64,000 bases of DNA from Sphingobium sp. OAS761. GTDB taxonomy: Bacteria; Pseudomonadota; Alphaproteobacteria; Sphingomonadales; Sphingomonadaceae. The notes below the pieces were generated by a model that was given only the letters and a program-made list of their open reading frames with translations, was not told where the DNA came from and ran no database searches. Location of the stretch: the NCBI RefSeq assembly GCF_024168485.1, contig NZ_JALJVY010000013.1, forward strand, positions 62,001 to 126,000, in the 5' to 3' direction. This document shows positions 41,455-50,107 of the stretch, piece after piece (the first letter of the stretch is position 1; every line of letters starts with the position of its first letter). The position numbers were made by a program, and so were the translations under genes.

Positions 41455-42315
41455 TCAGTCGGCCAGGCCCAGTAGTGACTTCGCCGCGTCATGGAGCACG
41501 GGCGCTTCCTGGCTCTGGAAAAAGGCGATGCGCCCCGCAACGGACTGGTCGGTCATGTCGGGCTGGCTTGAAATCCAGAATTTGCGCGCTGCCAGACCCT
41601 CGACGAAGCGGCGGCAGCCTTCGTCCAGATCCATGCCATAGCTTGCCATCATATGCGCCATCGTGGCGCGATGCTGGGCCGAACTGTCGGGTTCGCCTTC
41701 GCCCTGGTCGGCGTCGAAGATGCTGGTCTTGAGCATGCCCGGGATGATCGAGCAGACGTTGATGGGCGCCTTTTTCACCTGCATTTCCAGATAGAGGCAT
41801 TCGCTGAACGACTGGATCGCGTGCTTGCTGATCATGTAGGCGGTCTGGGTCGGCATGATGCCGAACGACCCGATGGACGCGAGGTTGGCGATCCATGCCT
41901 CCTTGCCGACGCGCAGCATGTGCGGCACGAAAGCGCGCACGCCGTGGACGACGCCGTGGATATTGACGTTCAGCGTCTTTTCCCAGCGGTCTACCGGAAT
42001 TTCCCAGACATAGCCGATGGTTTCGATGCCGGCATTGTTGATCAGCAGGCGGACCTCGCCATGGCGATCAAACACGTCCTGCGCCAGCGCGTCGAGTGCC
42101 TCGGGCTTGGACACGTCGACATGGATCGACTCGGCTTTTCCGCCCTTCGCGACGATTTCAGCGGCTACCTTGTCTGCCTTGGCCTTGTCGATGTCGGTAA
42201 CGACCACCGTCATGCCGATCTCGCCGCAGCGTCGCGCCAGGCCCATGCCGATACCGGCACCCGCGCCGGTGATGACGGCGACGCCGCCGGAAAAGATCTT
42301 TTCTTCTTCAGTCAT
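41455..42315 (-). CDS. SDR oxidoreductase
   Basis: This 286-residue SDR has TGAGAGIG (16-23), NNAG at about 93, Ser147, Tyr160 and Lys164 (AYMISKHA). Its C-terminal extension (QPDMTDQSVAGRIAFFQSQEAPVLHDAAKSLLGLAD) is helical and longer than in FabG-type enzymes. Such enzymes are common in sphingomonad steroid and aromatic regions. It is the last of three consecutive minus-strand SDR genes and starts at the ATG at 42315 with GGAGATC upstream. Confidence 0.82.
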   Translation of the reverse strand: MTEEEKIFSGGVAVITGAGAGIGMGLARRCGEIGMTVVVTDIDKAKADKVAAEIVAKGGKAESIHVDVSKPEALDALAQDVFDRHGEVRLLINNAGIETIGYVWEIPVDRWEKTLNVNIHGVVHGVRAFVPHMLRVGKEAWIANLASIGSFGIMPTQTAYMISKHAIQSFSECLYLEMQVKKAPINVCSIIPGMLKTSIFDADQGEGEPDSSAQHRATMAHMMASYGMDLDEGCRRFVEGLAARKFWISSQPDMTDQSVAGRIAFFQSQEAPVLHDAAKSLLGLAD

Positions 42316-42346
42316 CCTGTGATCTCCGCAAAAAGGATGGGGCGTG

Positions 42347-43141
42347 TCAGATCGACGTCAGCGAAGCGGGCGCGCCGGGCAGGTAATGATGATAATAGCC
42401 CGCAGCCCAGCCGCCATCGACGGACAATTCGGCGCCGGCGATGTAGCTTGCCTCGTCGGAACACAGGAACAGGCTTGCCGCCGCGATTTCCTCGGGCTCG
42501 CCGATCCGTTGCAGGGGAACCCGCTCGTAACCGACATTCTTGGCCGTCCCCTCCAGATTCTGTGGATTGCCCATGACGGTGTTGACGCCGCCGGGATGCA
42601 CGGAGTTGACGCGGACGCCCAGAGGACCGAATTCCAGCGCCGCGCTCTTGGTCAGGCCGCGCACGGCCCATTTGGAGCTGCTGTAGAGCGAGAGCGAATT
42701 GACGCCGCGCATCCCGTCGACCGAAGAGATATTGACGATGGCGCCGCGCCCGGCAGCACACATTTTTCCGCCGACATGCTTCAGGCCGAGCATTGCGCCC
42801 TTGACGTTGACCGCAAGGACCCGGTCGATCAGGTCGGCGGACAATTCCACGATGGGGGCGAAGGCGACGATCGCGGCATTGTTCACCAGTGCGTCGATCC
42901 GGCCGTGACGCGACATGACGGTTTCGACCAGCGCTATCCAGCTTGCCTCGTCGGCAACGTCCAGCCGCTGATACAGCGCGTTATCGCCCAGTTCCTGCGC
43001 AAGCGCGGTGCCTTCTTCCTCCAGCAGGTCGGCAATGACGACCCTGGCGCCTTCGCGGGCGAAAAGTCGGCTGGTTGCCGCACCCATGCCGCGCGCGCCG
43101 CCCGTCACGATGGCGACCTTATCCTCTAAACGTCCGGTCAT
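42347..43141 (-). CDS. SDR oxidoreductase, hydroxysteroid-dehydrogenase-like
   Basis: This 264-residue SDR has TGGARGMG (13-20), NNAA at about 87, Ser139/140, Tyr153 and Lys157 (SLYSSSKWAVRGL) and HPGGVNTVM after strand 6. MTGRLEDKVAIVTGGARGMG and the KWAVRG motif resemble 3alpha/20beta-hydroxysteroid dehydrogenases. Other alcohol substrates cannot be excluded. The ATG at 43141 fits the family; an ATG at 43159 is in frame but has no ribosome site. It is the middle gene of three SDRs. Confidence 0.82.
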   Translation of the reverse strand: MTGRLEDKVAIVTGGARGMGAATSRLFAREGARVVIADLLEEEGTALAQELGDNALYQRLDVADEASWIALVETVMSRHGRIDALVNNAAIVAFAPIVELSADLIDRVLAVNVKGAMLGLKHVGGKMCAAGRGAIVNISSVDGMRGVNSLSLYSSSKWAVRGLTKSAALEFGPLGVRVNSVHPGGVNTVMGNPQNLEGTAKNVGYERVPLQRIGEPEEIAAASLFLCSDEASYIAGAELSVDGGWAAGYYHHYLPGAPASLTSI

Positions 43142-43165
43142 TTTGCTGATATTCTCCATTTGCGT

Positions 43166-44110
43166 TTATTGAATGAAGGCTTTGAACGCCGACCACGGCA
43201 CCTCCGACTGGTAAAGTGCCGCTTCATCCATGGACCCTTCCGGGATGTGGAAACCGGTCGTGTCCATGACGGTATCGAACTGGCCCAACGCCGCTTCGGG
43301 CGTCCAGTCCTTGTCGGCCGCGCGATAGCCCCGGGTTACGCCGGCGAAGACGCGCGTATAGCCTCCGCCGCCTGCGGTGAACATCTCGCCATTGCAGGGC
43401 GCATCCTCATGCGCCAGCATCGCAACCACCGGTGCGACCGCGCGGGCGGGGAAATCGCGTTCCATAAGGCCGTGAATCTCCGGCCCCATCAATTGTGTCA
43501 TGCGGCTGCCGGCGATCGGCATCACCGCATTGATCCTGACGTTGCGGCCCGATGCCCGGGTCGCGGATGCCAGGCCGCGGGTCATGGCCCAGACGGCTCC
43601 TTTGGCCGCGGGATAGGGAACGGCGCTTCCCATTCCGAACCAGGATCCGGACGAGATATTGACGATGCGGCCATAGTCGCGTTGCAGCATCCCGTCCCAC
43701 ACCGCCCGGCAAAGATAGAATGTGCCGCCGGCCGAAACCGCCATGTCGTTGGTCCATTGTTCGTCGGTCACGGTCGACACCGTGCCCGATGCACTGACGA
43801 TCCCGGCATTGTTGACCAGGATGTCGACCCGGCCCCAGCGATGCATCGCGTCGGCGACGATTGCGCGCGCGCCTTCCGCCGTGGCGACCGTGTCGCCATT
43901 TGCCTCGGCAATGCCGCCAGCGTCGCGTATCTCCTGCGCTGCGGCCTGCGCGTAACCGGCGTCCCGGCCTTCGCCCTGGAAAGAGCCGCCCAGGTCGTTC
44001 ACCAGCACCTTCGCGCCACGTGCGGCCAGAAGCGTTGCGTAGGCCTTGCCCAGGCCTCCGCCGGCTCCCGTCACGATTGCCACCCTGTCGTCGAACCGCA
44101 TTTCCGTCAT
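43166..44110 (-). CDS. SDR, MFE-2-type 3-hydroxyacyl-CoA dehydrogenase-like
   Basis: This 314-residue SDR is read from the ATG at 44110 below GGAGAGG; the frame is open to 44164 without a better start. Motifs: TGAGGGLG (14-21), VNDLGGS after strand 2 as in multifunctional enzyme type 2, NNAG at about 100, Ser153, Tyr166 and Lys170 (VPYPAAKGA). The VNDLGG segment suggests a (3R)-hydroxyacyl-CoA substrate. It is the first of three minus-strand SDRs and lies 77 bases downstream of the MFS transporter gene. Confidence 0.8.
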   Translation of the reverse strand: MTEMRFDDRVAIVTGAGGGLGKAYATLLAARGAKVLVNDLGGSFQGEGRDAGYAQAAAQEIRDAGGIAEANGDTVATAEGARAIVADAMHRWGRVDILVNNAGIVSASGTVSTVTDEQWTNDMAVSAGGTFYLCRAVWDGMLQRDYGRIVNISSGSWFGMGSAVPYPAAKGAVWAMTRGLASATRASGRNVRINAVMPIAGSRMTQLMGPEIHGLMERDFPARAVAPVVAMLAHEDAPCNGEMFTAGGGGYTRVFAGVTRGYRAADKDWTPEAALGQFDTVMDTTGFHIPEGSMDEAALYQSEVPWSAFKAFIQ

Positions 44111-44187
44111 TCGCCTCTCCGCCTGTTCCCGCGCGCCGGATTCGTATTGTTCGTCAGCGAACACTTACTCGTGCCGGACGCCGCTGC

Positions 44188-45501
44188 CTAGCCGGCTTGC
44201 CGGGCCAGCAGGTCGCGCGGGTAATGCACCGCCGCCCGCCAGAACAGCAGGCCGCCGGCCACGGTCAGGATCGACATGGCCATCAGGGCCATGCGCAGCG
44301 ATTCCTGGCCGAATTGTCCCATCAGCAGATCGCTCACGCCGCCGCCCAGCACAGGCCCGAGTGCACTGCCGATGACGTTGATGATGACGACCAGCATGGC
44401 GACTGCCTGCGCTCTCTGATCGGGTGCCACCAGGCGGGCCGCCGCGCCGAACGACGGGCCGGCCCACATCGCCGACATCATGCCCGTCAGCACCGACAAC
44501 AGGGCAACCCCCGGAACGCGAAAGCCGCCGATGGTTACGGCCGCGCCGCCGGGCAGAAGATACATGATCATGAAGAGGGGGAAGGCGAGCAGGAAAGCAA
44601 TTGCGGGCACCCGCAACTGCCACACCTCGCCCCTTTGGCGCAGCGTGTCGACGATGAAGCCGCTCAGCATGCTGCCGGTGATCCCGCCGATTGCCGCGCC
44701 GATGCCGAGCCATGCACCAGCTTCCACCATCGTCATGCCATGCGACCGCATGAAGAAGGCCGGTTTCCACACGGCGGCGGCATAGCCGAAGATGTTGAAA
44801 GTGCCCACGGCCACGGCCAGAAGCCGCAACGACGGGATCGCCCAGAACCGCCGCATGGCGACGATCATGCTTTCGCGGTCTTTTCCATTTTCGCTCGAGG
44901 GAGGTGCCGGCGCCGCGGCCTTCGCCCTGCGCGGGCCGGTTGCCCACAGCAGCAGCGCAAGCGGGAAGCCGGGCAGGGCAAGCGTGTAGAACGCCGCGCG
45001 CCATCCCCAAAGGGCGCCGACCGCGGCGCCGCCCGTAAGCCCCAGCACGACGCCGAAATATGTTGCAGACGACAATATGCCCATCGCGCCGGATCGACGG
45101 CGTTCGTCATAAAGGTCGGACAGCATCGACTGTCCCGGCGGCAGGCCGCCAGCCTCGCCTACGCCGACGACCAGCCGCGCCATGCCCAGCTGTACCAGGC
45201 TGCCGGCAGCGCCGCATGCGGCCGTAGCCGCGCTCCATAGGGTTGCCGATAGCGCGAGCACGCCGCGCCGGGACCAGCGGTCCGCGAGCCGGGCGAGCGG
45301 CATGCTGAAGAGCACGTAGCTTACGATGAAACCGGGTCCGCCGATCAGGCCGAGAAGGGAATCGGTCGCGCCAAATTCCGCCTTTATCGACGGAATAAGG
45401 ACGGAAAACACATGCCGGTCCGCATAGCTGAGCGCGTTGATCGCAAGCAGCAGCAGCAGGATGTAAAGCGCATAGGCGGGGCTGGCCTTCGAGAACGACA
45501 T
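44188..45501 (-). CDS. MFS transporter
   Basis: This 437-residue protein has 12 predicted membrane spans. It starts at the ATG at 45501 below AAGGAGAG. The motif-A-like loop PLARLADRWSRRG lies between spans 2 and 3 at about 72-84, with a central cytoplasmic loop (RRAKAAAPAPPSSENGKDRES) at about 185-210. It resembles the spinster-like/ACS branch that exports or imports organic anions and lipids. Its neighbours (GMC oxidoreductase upstream, SDRs downstream) suggest uptake of a steroid or related hydrophobic acid. Confidence 0.85.
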   Translation of the reverse strand: MSFSKASPAYALYILLLLLAINALSYADRHVFSVLIPSIKAEFGATDSLLGLIGGPGFIVSYVLFSMPLARLADRWSRRGVLALSATLWSAATAACGAAGSLVQLGMARLVVGVGEAGGLPPGQSMLSDLYDERRRSGAMGILSSATYFGVVLGLTGGAAVGALWGWRAAFYTLALPGFPLALLLWATGPRRAKAAAPAPPSSENGKDRESMIVAMRRFWAIPSLRLLAVAVGTFNIFGYAAAVWKPAFFMRSHGMTMVEAGAWLGIGAAIGGITGSMLSGFIVDTLRQRGEVWQLRVPAIAFLLAFPLFMIMYLLPGGAAVTIGGFRVPGVALLSVLTGMMSAMWAGPSFGAAARLVAPDQRAQAVAMLVVIINVIGSALGPVLGGGVSDLLMGQFGQESLRMALMAMSILTVAGGLLFWRAAVHYPRDLLARQAG

Positions 45502-45524
45502 GCTCTCTCCTTTATTTATATGTC

Positions 45525-47117
45525 TCAATTGCGCAGGATCATGTCCGCTGCCTTTTCCGCAACCATCATTGTGGGGACATTGGTATTGCCGCCCGGAACA
45601 CGCGGCATGACGGAGGCATCGACCACACGCAGGCCGGCGATCCCGTGAACCCGCAGCTGCGGATCGACCACCGCCATCGGATCATGGCCCATGCGGCAGG
45701 TGCCGACCGCATGGATGTCCGATATTGCGGTCGCGCGCAGATAGGCGTCCAGTTCGTCGTCCGACTGAATGGCGGCGCCCGGCGCCAGTTCCTCGCCGCG
45801 GAAAGGATCGAACGGAGCCTGCGCGAATATATTGCGGACCGCGCGGATCGCGGCCCGGCCCATGGCCATGTCGTTGGCGGTCGACAGGATATTAGGGTCA
45901 ATCGACAGCGGCGCGGACGGATCGGCCCCGGTCAGCTTGATTTCCCCGACGCTTTCCGGGTTCAGCAGGTCGATATGCGCGAAATAGCCGTGATCCATGA
46001 TCAGCTTGCGACCCATCGCCTCATAAAGTGCCATCGCGAAATGCACCTTCACATCGGGCGTTTCCGCGCCGGGCATGGTGCGCAGATAGGCGCCGATCTC
46101 GGCGGGCGGGCGCGCGAGCGGACCTTTGCTGAAAAGCAGGAAGTTGGCGACTGCCTTGGTCGCCACCCATGGATGGAACACGTTGAAGAGCGACACCGGC
46201 TGGGTGCAATATTGCTTGACGCTGATCGCCACATGATCGCGGTAATTTTGCCCGACGCCCGGCAGGTGATGGACCAGCGGCACACCGACCTCGCCAAGAT
46301 GGTCGCCGGCGCCGATGCCTGACAGCATCAAAATCCACGGGGAATGGATGGCCCCGGCGGAAACGATGACCTCGCGAGTCGCGCCGGCCTGTTCCAGTCG
46401 CCCGCCGCGCCGCCAGGCAACGCCGGTTGCGCGCCCATTCTCGACGATGACCCGTTCGACATGCGCGCCGGTTATAACCTTCAGGTTCGACCGACCGCGC
46501 GCAGGCTTGAGATAGGCGCGCGCCGCGCTCCATCGGCGGCCCCGCGACGCCGTGACGTCGGCCGGCATCACGCCTTCGCGCTTCGACCCGCTAGGATCGT
46601 CATTATAGGGCACGCCCGCCGCTATCGCGGAATCGCGAAACGCCATCGCCAGCGGATTTTCGATCCCGGGGCGCGTGACCAGCACGGGGCCGCCCTTGCC
46701 ATGATAGCCCTCCTCGCCGCCCGGCTGAAAATCCTCCAGCTTCTTGAAATAGGGGAGCACGTCGTCATAGCTCCAGCCTTCATTGCCCAGCTGGCGCCAG
46801 CCGTCATAGTCTGCGGCGGCACCGCGATCGTAGACCATGCCGTTGATGGAGGAGGAGCCGCCCAGAACCTTGCCCCGTGGCGTGTACATCGGCCGGTCTC
46901 CGGCATGTTTCTGGGGCACGCTGACATGCATCCACTGGAACATGCCGCGATACATGATGGGCAACAGGCCCCCGGGCGCCTGGATGAAAACGCTCCGGTC
47001 GCTGCCGCCCGCCTCGATCAACAGGACGCGATGGGCGGGATTTTCGGAAAGTCGGCCGGCCAGGACACATCCGGCAGAACCCGCGCCAATGATAATGAAA
47101 TCGAAATTCTCTGTCAT
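45525..47117 (-). CDS. GMC-family FAD-dependent oxidoreductase (choline dehydrogenase-like)
   Basis: This 530-residue protein is read from the ATG at 47117 below GGGAGAGAG; the frame runs to 47249 without a ribosome site. FAD motif IIGAGSAGCVLAGRL at about 8-22, GMC signature GKVLGGSSSINGMVYDRG at about 77-94, second signature SAGAIHSPWILMLSGIG at about 250 and the active-site region HAVGTCRMGHDPMAVVDPQLRVHGIAGLRVVDASVMPRVPGGNTN near the end are clear. It oxidises a primary or secondary alcohol, passing electrons to a quinone or O2. It is a choline dehydrogenase or alkanol/polyethylene-glycol dehydrogenase relative; the substrate is unknown. Confidence 0.9.
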   Translation of the reverse strand: MTENFDFIIIGAGSAGCVLAGRLSENPAHRVLLIEAGGSDRSVFIQAPGGLLPIMYRGMFQWMHVSVPQKHAGDRPMYTPRGKVLGGSSSINGMVYDRGAAADYDGWRQLGNEGWSYDDVLPYFKKLEDFQPGGEEGYHGKGGPVLVTRPGIENPLAMAFRDSAIAAGVPYNDDPSGSKREGVMPADVTASRGRRWSAARAYLKPARGRSNLKVITGAHVERVIVENGRATGVAWRRGGRLEQAGATREVIVSAGAIHSPWILMLSGIGAGDHLGEVGVPLVHHLPGVGQNYRDHVAISVKQYCTQPVSLFNVFHPWVATKAVANFLLFSKGPLARPPAEIGAYLRTMPGAETPDVKVHFAMALYEAMGRKLIMDHGYFAHIDLLNPESVGEIKLTGADPSAPLSIDPNILSTANDMAMGRAAIRAVRNIFAQAPFDPFRGEELAPGAAIQSDDELDAYLRATAISDIHAVGTCRMGHDPMAVVDPQLRVHGIAGLRVVDASVMPRVPGGNTNVPTMMVAEKAADMILRN

Positions 47118-47401
47118 GCTCTCTCCCGCCCCGGTCTGTCGCCAGATAGGCAAGTGCGTATCCACGCAATTTCCAGACGCTGCATTGGCCAAGAGCGCAC
47201 CGGGGTCAAGCCGATATATGCGGATTTGAAATTCAATCGTCCTGCTCACCTTGGTTGACGTGAGCGGGTGGAATGATAGGTTTTCGACAATGGCGGATCA
47301 CGCCCGTTGTCGCAAGTTCCGCATGGGCGGGACGAGGGGGCGTGTAGGCCGCATCATGTGGCGCTGGACGATCGATCCGGCGCAAGGAGAGGAGAATTAT
47401 C

Positions 47402-47914
47402 ATGGAAGCCGCCGTTGCAGACCGGTATGACCCGTTCGCGATCTATGATCGCGACATTCTGGTCGCATCCGACCCGATTGAGATCGACGCGCCGGCTATG
47501 GTCGTTTGGAATATCCTGACTGACATGCCGCGTTACGGCGAATGGAATCCCTTTTGCGTTTGGGCGCAATCAACGCTGGAGATGGGCGCCCCCGTTTACA
47601 TGCGCCTGGTAAATTACGCCAACCCCGGGTCACTGGCTCCAAATTGCGAATATGTCTGCGCCTTCGAGCCGGGACGTTTGCTGTCGTGGGAATTGCCCGA
47701 CAATGAAGCCTGGCCCTATCCCGCGCGGCGCGACCAGATGATCGACCCGCTCGGCCCGGACAAATGCCGGTATCAGTCGACCGATGCCTTCACCGGCCCC
47801 AATGGCATCCACGTCATGCGTTTCTGCGGCCCCTGGGTGACGCGGGCGTTCAACGACAGCGCGCGGGCACTCAAGGCGCGGGCCGAAGCGATGCACCGGG
47901 GCGAACTGGCCTGA
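47402..47914 (+). CDS. SRPBCC (START/polyketide cyclase-like) domain protein
   Basis: This 170-residue protein has the helix-grip fold pattern: SDPIEIDAPAMVVWNILTDMPRYGEWNPFCVWAQ at about 23-57, a central beta-sheet and a long C-terminal helix (ALKARAEAMH). SRPBCC proteins bind hydrophobic ligands such as lipids, polyketides or sterols. It starts at the ATG at 47402 below GGAGAGGAG, alone on the plus strand and convergent with the Baeyer-Villiger monooxygenase. It may act as a ligand carrier; function unknown. Confidence 0.75.
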   Translation: MEAAVADRYDPFAIYDRDILVASDPIEIDAPAMVVWNILTDMPRYGEWNPFCVWAQSTLEMGAPVYMRLVNYANPGSLAPNCEYVCAFEPGRLLSWELPDNEAWPYPARRDQMIDPLGPDKCRYQSTDAFTGPNGIHVMRFCGPWVTRAFNDSARALKARAEAMHRGELA

Positions 47915-47937
47915 TAGCGACCGGTCACAGCGTAGGG

Positions 47938-47965
47938 GCGGGCCGGACATAGCATGCCGGCCCGC
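47938..47965. terminator. Bidirectional terminator hairpin
   Basis: A perfect 9-base inverted repeat GCGGGCCGG/CCGGCCCGC with a 10-base loop lies between the convergent SRPBCC (+) and Baeyer-Villiger monooxygenase (-) genes. Confidence 0.65.
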
Positions 47966-47976
47966 GCCGTGTAGCG

Positions 47977-49923
47977 TCAGGAAATCTGCATCGCCTTCGT
48001 ATCGGGCGTACGGGTCCAGTTCCAATAGTCGGCCAGCTTGAAGGGGCATGACACGAAGTTGCGCCCCTTGCTGTTGAGATAATAGCTCTTCGCCTTGGGA
48101 TGCGACCAGATCATGTGCTGCATCTGGTGTTCGACCTTGGCGTTCCAGTCCAGATAGGCCCGGGTGGTCGGCTCGATCGCACTGGCCCCGGATGCGACCA
48201 CCATGTCCATCGCCTCGATGATGAAATGGATCTGGGCTTCCAGCACCATGTTGACACCCGCCGCGTGGTTGGGTGCGCTGTTGGGCCCCAATGTCAGGAA
48301 GAAATTGGGATAGTCGGGCGCCATCACGCCCAGATAGGCGCGCGCGTCGTCCTTGCCCCACGCCGCCGCCAGGTCTGCGCCGTTCCGGCCATAGACCTTG
48401 AGCGGTCCGAGCGCGGGCGTCAGTTCGAAGCCGGTGGCCAGCGCGATCACGTCGACCTCATAGCGATCGCCATTCTTCATCACGATCGCATGATCATCGA
48501 CATGGTCGATCGCCCCGGTTTCCAGCGTCACATTCGGCTTGAGCAGCGTATCGAGCCAGCCGCCCTCGGCGTCCAGAACGATGCGCTTGCCGAAAATCGG
48601 ATAGTCGGGAACCATCTTTTCCAGAAGGTCGGGCCGGTTCTTCAGCTTGTCCTGGATGTAGGAGAGGGCGTAGCTGCGCGCCGCATCATTCTGGGCGGAA
48701 ATGGACACATCCTTGTTGCCCCAGTTCTCGTCCATCAGCACATTGCCATAGAGGCCGTCGCCGGTGAACCAGTAGACGCGGAAGCGATACCATTCCTTGT
48801 AATGCGGAATATGGCGCAGGGCGAAGCGGATGCCGTCGGTCACCGTGTCGGCATTGCGTTCGGGGCTGTTGAGCACCCAATGCTTGGACCGCTGGAAGAT
48901 CACCAGGTCCGACACCGTATCGGCGATCGCCGGAGCGAGCTGGGCGGCGCTGGCGCCAGTACCGATGACGGCGACGCGCTTTCCCTTCAGGTCGACGTCC
49001 GGATCCCACCCGGCAGTGTGCATCTTGATACCCTTGAAACCGTCGAGCCCAGGAATGGCCGGCATGGACCAGCGGTTGAGCACGCCATGGGCGAGGATGA
49101 CGGCGCGGGCGGTTTCGACCGTTTCCGCGCCGGTCCTGACGTCGCGCAGCGTGACTGACCATTGGCCTTGGGCATCGTCCCACCGTGCTTCCACGACCGA
49201 CGTGCCGAAGCGGACATGATCGCGGACGCCATGCTTGTCAGCCACGCCTGTCAGGTAATTCTGCACCTCGCCGCCCTTGGGGTGATAGGTGCTCCAGTCC
49301 GGGTTCAGTTCGAAGGAATAGGAATAGAAATGGCTCGGCGTGTCGACGCCGACGCCGGGATAGCGGTTTTCATACCAGGTGCCGCCCAGCTCGTCATTCT
49401 TCTCTATGATGGAATAATCGTAGCCCGCCTCGGCCAGCTTGATCCCGGCGGCGATGCCGGTCATGCCGCCGCCGATGACGAGCACGCGGAAACCGGCGGG
49501 TGGCAAGGGGCGGCCGGGCTGCTCCTTGCGCGGCACGGCCTGTTCGAAACCCATCTGGTCATAGAGGACGGGGACGATGGTCGGGTCGACCTGTTCGCCG
49601 ACGCTGACGCTCATCATGGTGCGCAGCAGGTCATGATCCATGGGCTGTTCGACCGGCGGGTGCGGATCGGTGAGCAATGCGAACAGCCGGTCGCGCAGAT
49701 CCTGCGCCATGGCTTCGGGCACATCGCAGGGCGCGCCCGCCGTATAGGCGCCGGTCAGATAGGGCGCGAAACCTTCCAGATAGGCACGGTCCTGCCGGAT
49801 GGTGGTGTATACCATGAGCAAAGTCGGCAGGTTCGCCTCCGCCAGCGCGGTGCGCAGGGCATCCTTTTCGGTAATGGGTAGGGTGTAGGCGGCGGCAGCC
49901 CGGATCGGCGTCTGCTTGGTCAT
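47977..49923 (-). CDS. Type I Baeyer-Villiger monooxygenase, long (HAPMO-type)
   Basis: This 648-residue FAD/NADPH monooxygenase is read from the ATG at 49923 with AGGAG upstream. The type I Baeyer-Villiger fingerprint FxGxxxHxxxW(P/D) is FKGIKMHTAGWD at about 296-307. It is flanked by two Rossmann motifs, VIGGGMTG at about 149 and VIGTGASA at about 319. An N-terminal extension of about 140 residues precedes the first, as in 4-hydroxyacetophenone monooxygenase (about 640 residues). It inserts oxygen next to a ketone; steroid C-17 or C-20 ketones are possible substrates, but an aryl ketone cannot be excluded. Its promoter carries a TetR-like palindrome and a TTGAC-N4-ATCAA box. Confidence 0.88.
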   Translation of the reverse strand: MTKQTPIRAAAAYTLPITEKDALRTALAEANLPTLLMVYTTIRQDRAYLEGFAPYLTGAYTAGAPCDVPEAMAQDLRDRLFALLTDPHPPVEQPMDHDLLRTMMSVSVGEQVDPTIVPVLYDQMGFEQAVPRKEQPGRPLPPAGFRVLVIGGGMTGIAAGIKLAEAGYDYSIIEKNDELGGTWYENRYPGVGVDTPSHFYSYSFELNPDWSTYHPKGGEVQNYLTGVADKHGVRDHVRFGTSVVEARWDDAQGQWSVTLRDVRTGAETVETARAVILAHGVLNRWSMPAIPGLDGFKGIKMHTAGWDPDVDLKGKRVAVIGTGASAAQLAPAIADTVSDLVIFQRSKHWVLNSPERNADTVTDGIRFALRHIPHYKEWYRFRVYWFTGDGLYGNVLMDENWGNKDVSISAQNDAARSYALSYIQDKLKNRPDLLEKMVPDYPIFGKRIVLDAEGGWLDTLLKPNVTLETGAIDHVDDHAIVMKNGDRYEVDVIALATGFELTPALGPLKVYGRNGADLAAAWGKDDARAYLGVMAPDYPNFFLTLGPNSAPNHAAGVNMVLEAQIHFIIEAMDMVVASGASAIEPTTRAYLDWNAKVEHQMQHMIWSHPKAKSYYLNSKGRNFVSCPFKLADYWNWTRTPDTKAMQIS

Positions 49924-49959
49924 GTCCTTCTCCTGCATTTGACCGGCCATTGCGGCACA

Positions 49960-49979
49960 AAGTAAGTATATGCTTACTT
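49960..49979. promoter_or_regulatory. TetR-like operator palindrome upstream of the BVMO gene
   Basis: AAGTAAG (49960-49966) and CTTACTT (49973-49979) form a perfect 7-base inverted repeat around TATATG, 37 bases upstream of the Baeyer-Villiger gene start. The size and AT-rich centre are typical of TetR-family operators. No TetR gene is in the window. Confidence 0.5.
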
Positions 49980-49991
49980 GCGGATCTGCGA

Positions 49992-50007
49992 TTTGACGGA
50001 AATCAAA
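49992..50007. promoter_or_regulatory. TTGAC-N4-ATCAA box, copy 1
   Basis: TTTGACGGAAATCAAA lies 69-84 bases upstream of the Baeyer-Villiger gene. The half-sites TTGAC/ATCAA spaced by four bases resemble FNR/CRP-family boxes. A nearly identical copy is at 53404-53419 and a perfect palindrome at 53536-53549. Confidence 0.5.
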
Positions 50008-50050
50008 AAATCAGCGGAAAACGGATGGGCCCATGAGTGCAGGGACCAAA

Positions 50051-50076
50051 GGGCGGGCGTCTGACAGCGCCCGCCC
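50051..50076 (-). terminator. Hairpin after the Rieske oxygenase gene
   Basis: A perfect 9-base inverted repeat GGGCGGGCG/CGCCCGCCC with loop TCTGACAG lies 32 bases beyond the stop of the minus-strand Rieske gene. TTTGG follows on that strand. It probably ends the dioxygenase-hydroxylase-Rieske operon before the Baeyer-Villiger promoter. Confidence 0.6.
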
Positions 50077-50107
50077 CGCAATAGTCAGTGGAAACGGATA
50101 TATGCAG

